DNA of 34,184 bases, taken from the NCBI GenBank assembly GCA_900073065.1, contig FJOG01000049.1, forward strand, positions 35,835 through 70,018, in the 5' to 3' direction. The position numbers and the translations under genes were made by a program. The notes under the pieces were generated by a model that worked only from the letters and a program-made list of their open reading frames with translations, was not told the DNA's origin and ran no database searches. Positions 20,761 to 34,184 of the stretch are shown here, one piece after another (positions within the stretch are counted from its first letter, which is position 1; each line of letters begins with the position of its first letter). The DNA comes from Phialocephala subalpina. Lineage: Eukaryota > Ascomycota > Leotiomycetes > Helotiales > Mollisiaceae.

Positions 20761-21273
20761 CAGCACCGAAGACCAAAGTTAAACACGTGATGCATGCTCT
20801 TTCTTCCACATCCCGATTCTCATATGGCTGCCATTGCAAGCCATATCAAAGAAATTGAGATAGATCTTCTTTTTGGGTACCATTTGGAGGTGAAAATGGG
20901 GCGTGTGGTTTCAAATTTTGAAAGTGAAGCCGACGGTCGATGCAGCGAAACAAAATTTGGGAAATCGGGAGGACTTGGTGATGGATGCAGACTCAAAAGA
21001 CTTTAATAGCAAAGCTCCTAAGCATCAAAAAGATTGAACTTCAAGATGAAAGCGCCTTCATAAACTTGGAAGGAGAGCCAGAAATCAATTGTTGGTGGTC
21101 AATTCCCAGAGTGGAATGCTCGATCGGGAAACGCTTCCGCGTCGGGAGCCACGTCCCGGGCAATCGTGACTTGCGATTGGAAGATCCTGCGGCACTGCGA
21201 TACAGGAAATACTCAAGAGTTTGAACTGCTGGATTGAAGAGTATTTTCGCTGAAGATTCGATGAGATATCATC
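20761..21273. other. Intergenic between two divergent pseudogenes
   Basis: About 510 bases. It presumably held the promoters of the monooxygenase and hydrolase relics. The missing N-terminus of the monooxygenase was looked for on the minus strand and not recognised. Confidence 0.4.
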
Positions 21274-22201
21274 ATGATCGGAATCATCAAAAGAACATTC
21301 TATGATGCGCCTCCAAGCCAAATCCACTATCGCTACATTTTGACTTCTGTAAATGCAAAAAAAGAGCTAGTCGTATTTATGCACCAGTCTGCATCATGCG
21401 AATGGTGTTATGAATCCATGATGAAAGAATACTCGGAGCGTGGACATGACTGCTACGCTCCAGATATGCCTGGGTCTGTACAACGAAATATCCTCGCCCC
21501 AAAGGCAAGTCGGCTAACATACTTTTTAGATTTGGTGGATCATATGACCCAGCTGAAGATCCAACAAGTACCAGATACTATGTTGAAATCTACATGGGAC
21601 TCTTCTGCCATCTTCACCTGCCAAAGATGCATTTGGTCGGACACCACTCAGGCGCAGCACTTGCTCTAGAAATGCGTCGGTTTATCCAAGAAGAAATTTT
21701 CACTTGCACGCTCTCAGCACCGGCTTTGGCCACCCCCGAAGAGCAAGGAGCTATGTTCAAAACACTTGCCGCGGAGTGGAGCAAGCCTAAAGAAGACGGA
21801 TCTCACCTGACAAAAGCATAGAATGTCATGAATGGTCAGCTTTCTGACCGATCTCCACATCAAGAATCATGAAGTTATCGATTCTCTTCGTGCTTGGAAA
21901 GGCCGTGATAAGTCTATGCTTGTACTTTCAAGCAAGACAAGATAGTTTACTACAAGAAGATCAAGGTTCCGGATTTGGCAATGTGTTTGGAGGATGATGT
22001 GCTATGGCCTTGTTTCCATTACTGTGAAGAATTGGTAATGTGATCTTGTTCCGAAAATAGAGTATGCGCTGACTTGGAGTCCCGCAGCAACCTGAAGCAA
22101 GATGCGAGGTGACCACGGGCGACTTTATGAATGCAGGGAAAGATGTGGAGGGAAGCATTTCGTATTACCACATGGATTTCCTTGCGAAGATGGGAACATA
22201 A
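21274..22201 (+). pseudogene. Alpha/beta-hydrolase, decayed
   Basis: Exon 1 (21274-21473) holds VVFMHQSASCEWCYESMMKE and HDCYAPDMPG. A 56-nt intron restores FGGSYDPAEDPTSTRYYVE and the nucleophile-elbow region MHLVGHHSGAALALEMR. The family frame is cut by TAG 21819-21821, a Trp codon turned stop (KA-stop-NVMNGQL). A frameshift at about 21840-21855 precedes DLHIKNHEVIDSLRAWKGRD; another shift leads to VYYKKIKVPDLAMCLEDD. A last intron (GTAATG...GCTGAC...CGCAG) joins to EARCEVTTGDFMNAGKDVEG and FLAKMGT, ending at 22201. The whole C-terminal half is therefore present but out of frame. The substrate is unknown. It faces the decayed monooxygenase head to head, and the two may once have been a catabolic pair; this is inference from position only. 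Confidence 0.78.
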
Positions 22202-23113
22202 GAGAAGACCTTTCAGAAAATTGGACTCTTGATTCCGAATAAGCTTTGAAGTGCACGAGAAGAAAGTCAATTTGATCAAATAAATTACAACATACACAGG
22301 CTAAAGTTGTCAAAAAAGGATTTCGGTAGGTATAAGAGTCGTTCTTATCACAGGGAATTGTCGGGGGCTACTCACGTGCTTGAGCAGGCCAGCCGAAAGT
22401 AAGCCGAGGAGGATTCCCGAGAAGGAGCAAGCATGCGTCCAAATCCGACGTAAGGATAACAGCGGCATTGAACTTTAATGAGAAAAACCTCGGCACTCCT
22501 CCTCCTTCGCGGTTTCGGAGCTTGAACGTTACATTTGGTTTCTGAATTTGGCTGCCAGCCTTGCATCAAAACGCATGCACGTGTTGCGGGGTAACGCCAG
22601 CAAACCCCTGACTGCAGCTCCTGGCATGCCAATCAGATCACCTTGCGACGAGAACTGAACTCAATTAAGGTATTGTTCGGTGCAAACTCGGTCCTAGTTT
22701 GGAAACTGCCCCTACGGGTCGACGAGCCTTCCTTGCTCTCCTTGGCGAAGCTCCTTCTTTGGCTCGCTTATTGAAGGCGTTTGATGGCGTTTTGAGGGGA
22801 ACGACACTCGTCTCGGGAGATGACATACGCACACAAATAAAAGAATTTGAAACAGAGATTCGTAAGATGCGGTGCATTTTGAAGTCCTGAAATAATTTCT
22901 GTCGATATACCCTGCCGTTCCCAAATGAGATTACCGCCCAGGTTCTGTTTTCTCCTTTGACATCGTGAGAAGTTTAGTCTCTTAGAGCTCGCAGCTCCGC
23001 TCTGGTCTAGACTGTCTTTTCGTCGTTCGATACTTCCTTGCTCCTCTTCTCTAAAAAGAAGATCAAGTTGATTACGACCAATTTCAATTTGAAGCTCATG
23101 CTCCCACAGCTCT
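22202..23113. other. Intergenic, no gene recognised
   Basis: About 910 bases between the hydrolase relic and the aquaglyceroporin stop codon. Short frames on both strands (for example 22699-22890 plus and 22665-22877 minus) overlap each other and resemble nothing known. Confidence 0.45.
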
Positions 23114-24547
23114 TCACACATTTGCTTGCTTCTCCTTCGATGGTTTGCCCTTGACCAATCGTCTTATACCCATAATCAAGCGCTTGAAGCCCATCCAATC
23201 TGTATTGATAGGACTCTCGCCTCCTAGATATTAGATGAAAATTCTTTTCTCTGAGGCACGAGCACTTACCGGTGAACAAGAACATGTCATATAGCCAGCC
23301 TCCGAACAGGGTTCCGAAAAACGGTGCGACCATCGGGATCCAGAAATAGTGGTGACCTGCTTTCCAGACGTTTGGTCCGTAGCCCAAGCAGTACGACATC
23401 AGTCTTGGACCTGTGTTTCCATGTTATTAGCCCAGATTGTATGAGAGGGGAAGAAATGGGGACGTACCAAAATCACGAGCAAGATTAATAGCATAGCCTG
23501 TCTCCCATCCAAAACAAGCACCAATCCCAAAAATCACAAAGAACAATCCCAGCGGAGTCAAGTTCCCAGCTCCAAGGTTACCGTTATCCTGCAACGCATA
23601 AATACAAAACATCAAAATGGTACTCGCAATAAACTCCGAAAAGAACTGCCCAGTTCGTGTCAAAAAAGCAGCAGGGTAAGTGCAGAAGATGCCAGCGGTG
23701 GAGTGGTTCGAGTAGCCAGGTACCGTGCGGATGTTGGTGCCGCCTTCAAAGACGTCGATGGCGGATTTGTAGTTTGCGTAGACGACCCCACTGGCGATGA
23801 ATGCGCCGAGGAATTGAGCAGCCATGTAGAAGGGGAATTTTTTCCAGGGGTGTTTGCGGTATACGCTGAATAATTTGTCAGAAACCAATGTTCGCAACGT
23901 AAATTTGTTTGTTGATCGGAGATAAGATAATAAATAATGAACTAACCAGTTCGCGAGAGTGACTGCTGGGTTGAGATGCGCTCCGCTGATCTGCGATCAG
24001 TTAGTTTGATAAGCGTGTGGGGATGCGGGGGTGGGGGACGAACTCCGGCCACGTAGACACCTAACATGACACCGAGGCTGGAATTCTTGTTAGCTTATAT
24101 TCGGGGAGGAGAAGGAAATTTGAGAGGTTTGGATAGATGGCTTACCCCCAGCCCCATGAGATCGATTGATATGAGCCTTTCTCACCGCCACTGAGGACAA
24201 CTTGGGCCACGACACTGAAGACACATTAGTTATAAGCATCAATGAGATTGTAGAACGAAGACGTGCCCATCGCCGAAGAGAATCATAATGAAAACTCCAA
24301 AGAACTCCGCGAGTGGTTCTCGTAGAAAGTGTCGCTGGCGACTCCACCATAGCTCAGGGTGCGCTTGAATCTCATTCTCTTGTGGTATTTTGTGATCTAT
24401 CCCAGGCCCATGCTCTTCGTAGCCGTGGTGAGAGCCAGTACTGCTGTCTGCTGGCGATTCTTGGAGGTGTTTGGGATGCTCGTCGTGGGAGACAGTTGGA
24501 CTCCCAGGTGAAGGAGGTAGTAAAGTGATGTCCTTTTCTGAAGTCAT
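23114..24547 (-). CDS. Aquaglyceroporin (MIP family glycerol channel)
   Basis: Seven exons on the minus strand (24547-24267, 24214-24146, 24077-24044, 23990-23947, 23865-23468, 23410-23270, 23223-23114) give 358 residues in one frame. A polar, His-rich cytoplasmic N-terminus (about 75 residues) precedes six membrane segments, starting FLREPLAEFFGVFIMILFGDG. The first pore box is HLNPAV (Asn135-Pro136-Ala137). The second is NLARD (Asn270-Leu271-Ala272) instead of NPARD, the fungal glycerol-facilitator pattern also seen in yeast Fps1. The family passes glycerol and other small polyols across the plasma membrane. Intron 1 appears to start with GC (GG|GCACGT), which is needed to keep FGDGVVAQVV in frame; the rest are GT...AG. 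The gene diverges from glycerol kinase, which supports a glycerol-uptake role. Confidence 0.9.
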
Positions 24548-28908
<4,361 letters not shown>

Positions 28909-29613
28909 TTGTGTTCGAGGTGGGATGGGAGGAGGAAGAGGGGTGTCTCGAGTAAGTGAGTGCAAGTGTCTGATGAGACGCCTCAGATGTTGAGATTCTT
29001 TATATATACCAACGAAGTTTTTGCTTGATTGATTCTCGTTTCTGATGCTGTGCTGCTCAAGTTTTGAAGTCGTGATATATTGTGCCTACTGCGCAAAACT
29101 TCAGAAGCTGAAGTCGCCAGCCGCTCTCTTCAATTCCCTTGAGTGAGGAGTTCAGTTCAATTTTTTTGCACAATCTTGCGCCACCCAGCATTCTTCAAGT
29201 ATCGATGATTTCTTGAGATAAAACTTTTGAGAGCGTCTTACCCCACATACATCGCGAAATGCGGGGTTCGGTAATCTGACCCGAAGTCCGAGAGTGGGTG
29301 ATGGCTGCATGACCAAGATCTTCAGCATCAGAACGATCCACCTCACAGCATTTCTCCTAGCTTGAGCCACGAGGTGCCCCACGAAAGCGTTCACCGCCAG
29401 GCTCAGAATTCCAGGAACAGGAAACCCGGGGGTGTAGGAAGCTTGGCGAGAGGTCGAATGAGGGGCATCGGTAACATCATCCGATCTCCGTCGCTTCTCC
29501 GAGAGTTGCTGAAGAATCCTTGGCTTTCTTCGAACTTCATATAAAGTTTTGATCGCTCGATGCTATTCGCTATGTGGTTCCAAACGTTCTGGTCACCTGG
29601 AAACGAATCAGCT
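28909..29613. other. Intergenic, no gene recognised
   Basis: About 700 bases between glycerol kinase and the carboxylesterase. It holds the kinase 3' end and the esterase promoter. Small overlapping frames only. Confidence 0.45.
29540..29545 (+). promoter_or_regulatory. Possible TATA box of the carboxylesterase gene
   Basis: TATAAA lies 74 bases before the ATG at 29614 but only 20 bases before an earlier in-frame ATG at 29560. This spacing, and the signal peptide that follows 29614, favour 29614 as the start. Confidence 0.45.
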
Positions 29614-31616
<2,003 letters not shown>

Positions 31617-31879
31617 TGAAGGGATTGTCGGAGCCGGTGAAATGATAGAGATCCTGACTAAGTCTCATATCAACTCTTTTTAATGCATCCGCAAATAGTT
31701 TCTTAGTGAATAAAGGGGGAACGGTATCGAACCAAACTTAATCTCAGGGGCTCGGTAAGTACGGGTCAAAGAGGGGTTATAGTTCAGCGATTGCTACCCT
31801 GAAAATTAGTTAGAAAAGCCTTGAAATAATAGTAAAGGCGAGAATTTACAATGATCGAGTACTTGAAGAAATAGTAAAT
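31617..31879. other. 3' flank of the esterase, transition to AT-rich DNA
   Basis: About 260 bases of mixed composition. No tRNA fold could be supported despite a GGTTCGATACC-like string on the minus strand near 31725-31735. Confidence 0.4.
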
Positions 31880-34184
31880 CAGGGTCAAAGATTATAATAA
31901 TTATTATTTCCTATTTTTATTTTTAAATTTAAAGTATTATTATAATTTAAATTATAAATAAATTAAATTTGAATTAAATTAAACAAATAAATTAAGATTT
32001 TTTTAATATTTATACTAAAAACTTAAAAATTATTATAATTAATTTTATTAAATATTTTTTATTAAATAATAACTTTTTTTAAATTATATATTTAATAAAT
32101 AAATATATAAATGAAATTCGATTAATAAATAAAATAATTATATATTATATAAAAATCGTTTTATTATATTAGAAATTATATTTCCAATTTAATAATATTA
32201 ACGTAAACTTAGAATTATATATAGAATTTAATTAAAGTAAATTAATAATATTATTAATTATATAAAATAAAAAATAAAAATATTCGATTATATATAAGAT
32301 TTATAAATAAAATATACTTGAAATAAATATTAGGAAACTTTAAATAATCAAATATACTTTAATAAATTAAAATATTAATACGAATAATAATTTAATATAA
32401 ATTTGTATATTATAATAATATTATAATTATTATTTCGAAAAAAGGAATCAATTTAAATTTATTGGGAATTCGCTTGGAAATAAAAGCTTATTATTAATAT
32501 ATCGAAATTATTTGGGATATATTAATAAATAATTATTAGGATATTAATATTTTATTTTATAATAATATTAAATTTATAATTATCCTTTAATAATTAATAA
32601 ATTTATTTTTTGAAATATATTAAATATTTCTCGATATATTATAAATAATTATTATATAATATAAATTTATAATATCGTAATAAATTATATATTTTATTTT
32701 ATATTTATTAATTGATTTATTTTAAAATATTTCTTATTTTTTTTATTTATTTATTAATATTTATTAATATTATTATTCTTAAATTTAATTCTCGTATATA
32801 TATTTATCTTTTTAATTACAAGTTTTTGTAGTTCGATAAATTCGTTTAATCGTTTTATAAAATTTAAATTTCAAAATTAAATAGATTTTTTAAAAAGGAA
32901 TAATCGAGATTTACTTTTTATGTATAAATATTATTAATATATATATAAAAATTTTCATAAAATTAATTTTTTTTATTATTTTTAAAAAATCAAAATAATA
33001 TAAATTGAAAATAAAATATAAAAGGGTTTTATTTTATATAATAAAAAATTAATTACTAATTATTTTAAAATAATTAAATTTTTCTTATTCGATTAAATTA
33101 CTTTTATATAATATTATTAAACTCGAATAATTTCAAGATAAAAAGCGATTTATTTATATTATTTTATTTAAATATTAAAAAGAAATTCTAATAATTCAAA
33201 TTAATAAATAATTGGTTTATAATATAATAAAATTATATAAATTTCTTAAAAATCCTTATTTATATTAGGTAATTTCGGGGGTTTATATTAACCACGTATT
33301 CCTTAATATATAAAGAGTTTTTTATTTTCTAAAAATAATTTAATATTTTTATTTATTTTATTTATAAGTATATTTTATATATAATTAATTATTTTGCGTA
33401 ATAATTATCAAATTAATTTAATCCATTAATTAAAATAAAATAATTTATAATTAGACGCTTATTTATTGCTTTTTTATATTAATAATTTACGTAAGAACAA
33501 ATATTTATTATTTTAAAAATTTCTTGAATATTTATATTACGATTTATATTTTTCTATTCTTATATTTATTATTAGGAAACTCGAATTATTAGAAATCGAA
33601 AATTAAAAATTAATTAATAAAAATTATTTTTATTTTAATCAATTAATTTATTAATTTAAAATTATATAATTTAATTACGAAATAATAAAATTATAAAAAA
33701 TTATTAATTCATAAAATTTACGTATTAATTTACTTAATATAATTAGTATTATAATAAATATAAGAAAGAAAAAAAGAAATATATAATAATTTCCTATGGT
33801 AATTTATTCTTTATATCGTTTTATTTTTATTAATAATTGGAAAATAAAAAAAAAATTTAATCGTAGAAATAAAAGGAAATTATTATTTTATAAAACGAAA
33901 TTATTTCGTTATTTTATAATTTAATTTAATTTTTTTCGGAATTATATTTTATGGATTATTAGAAATAATCGTTATATTAAATTAATAACGCTAAAATAAA
34001 TAAATTTAAAGAAATCAAATTAAAGGGAAATAATTATTAAAGAAAAAAGAATATGCGATCGAAATATATTATTTACTAAGGTAATTAAACGAATAAAACT
34101 TCGAATGAAAATTAAAATTAAAGAATTTATTTTACGAAAAAATATTATAAATAAGAATTAAATTTAAAAAAAATATTTACTTGG
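31880..34184. other. AT-rich RIP-like island (right edge, 2.3 kb)
   Basis: Gene-less and extremely AT-rich to the end of the window. Counting the last 344 bases (33841-34184) by eye gives 16 C residues on the plus strand: 11 in CpG, 4 in CpT, 1 in CpA and none in CpC. Loss of CpA with survival of CpG is the trace expected from RIP, which converts CpA to TpA in repeats. The original element is no longer recognisable. Confidence 0.75.

Noticed and set aside
31720..31800. tRNA-like strings (GGTTCGATACC on the minus strand, a GGTTATAGTTCAGC-like string on the plus strand)
   Set aside because: No consistent acceptor, D-arm and T-arm pairing could be built on either strand.

Overview
This is nuclear DNA from a filamentous ascomycete (Pezizomycotina). 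The genes are split by many short introns of about 41-86 nt with GT...AG ends and CTRAC-type branch sites. The protein families are typically fungal: HET-domain proteins, a Clr5-domain protein, a Zn2Cys6 cluster, fungal-type aquaglyceroporin with an NLARD box, and a secreted S41-like protease. Gene-bearing DNA alternates sharply with very AT-rich, gene-less islands (about 1-250, 12640-13790, 15600-15890 and 31880-34184). In these islands the few remaining C residues sit mostly in CpG and almost never in CpA, as expected after repeat-induced point mutation (RIP). A leotiomycete is a reasonable guess for the class, but the window does not prove it.

Layout, left to right. An AT-rich edge is followed by an intact four-exon flavin monooxygenase (1112-2697). 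Next come the wrecks of a Zn2Cys6 regulator (3091-3447) and the C-terminal part of an MFS transporter (3571-4151), so this may be the remains of a small oxidase/regulator/exporter cluster. On the minus strand lie a Clr5-domain protein (4452-5831) and a secreted S41-like protease (6245-8649). After about 1.9 kb without a recognisable gene comes a HET-domain/ankyrin gene (10537-12631), broken by one missing base. It ends directly against an AT-rich island. A second, uninterrupted HET gene (13846-15408) sits between two divergent inverted repeats.

From 16186 to 22201 there is a run of four decayed genes: a pyroglutamyl-peptidase fragment with a 250-bp tandem duplication, a CorA-like membrane protein, a luciferase-family flavin monooxygenase and an alpha/beta hydrolase. 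They carry frameshifts, premature stops (three of them Trp-to-stop changes) and truncations, while many of their splice sites are still readable.

The right third is intact and looks like glycerol utilisation. An aquaglyceroporin (23114-24547, minus) and a glycerol kinase (27142-28908, plus) diverge from a 2.6-kb shared intergenic region: one would import glycerol and the other phosphorylate it. A secreted type-B carboxylesterase (29614-31616) follows, which could release alcohols from esters outside the cell, although that link is only inference. The window ends in a long RIP-like AT-rich block.

The points most worth a second look are the HET gene enclosed by inverted repeats, the single-base break in the HET-ankyrin gene together with its near-identical 102-nt ankyrin units, the tandem duplication in the peptidase relic, and the block of four pseudogenes between intact neighbours. 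I saw no clear case for a wholly new system. All exon coordinates were worked out by hand from reading frame and splice motifs.
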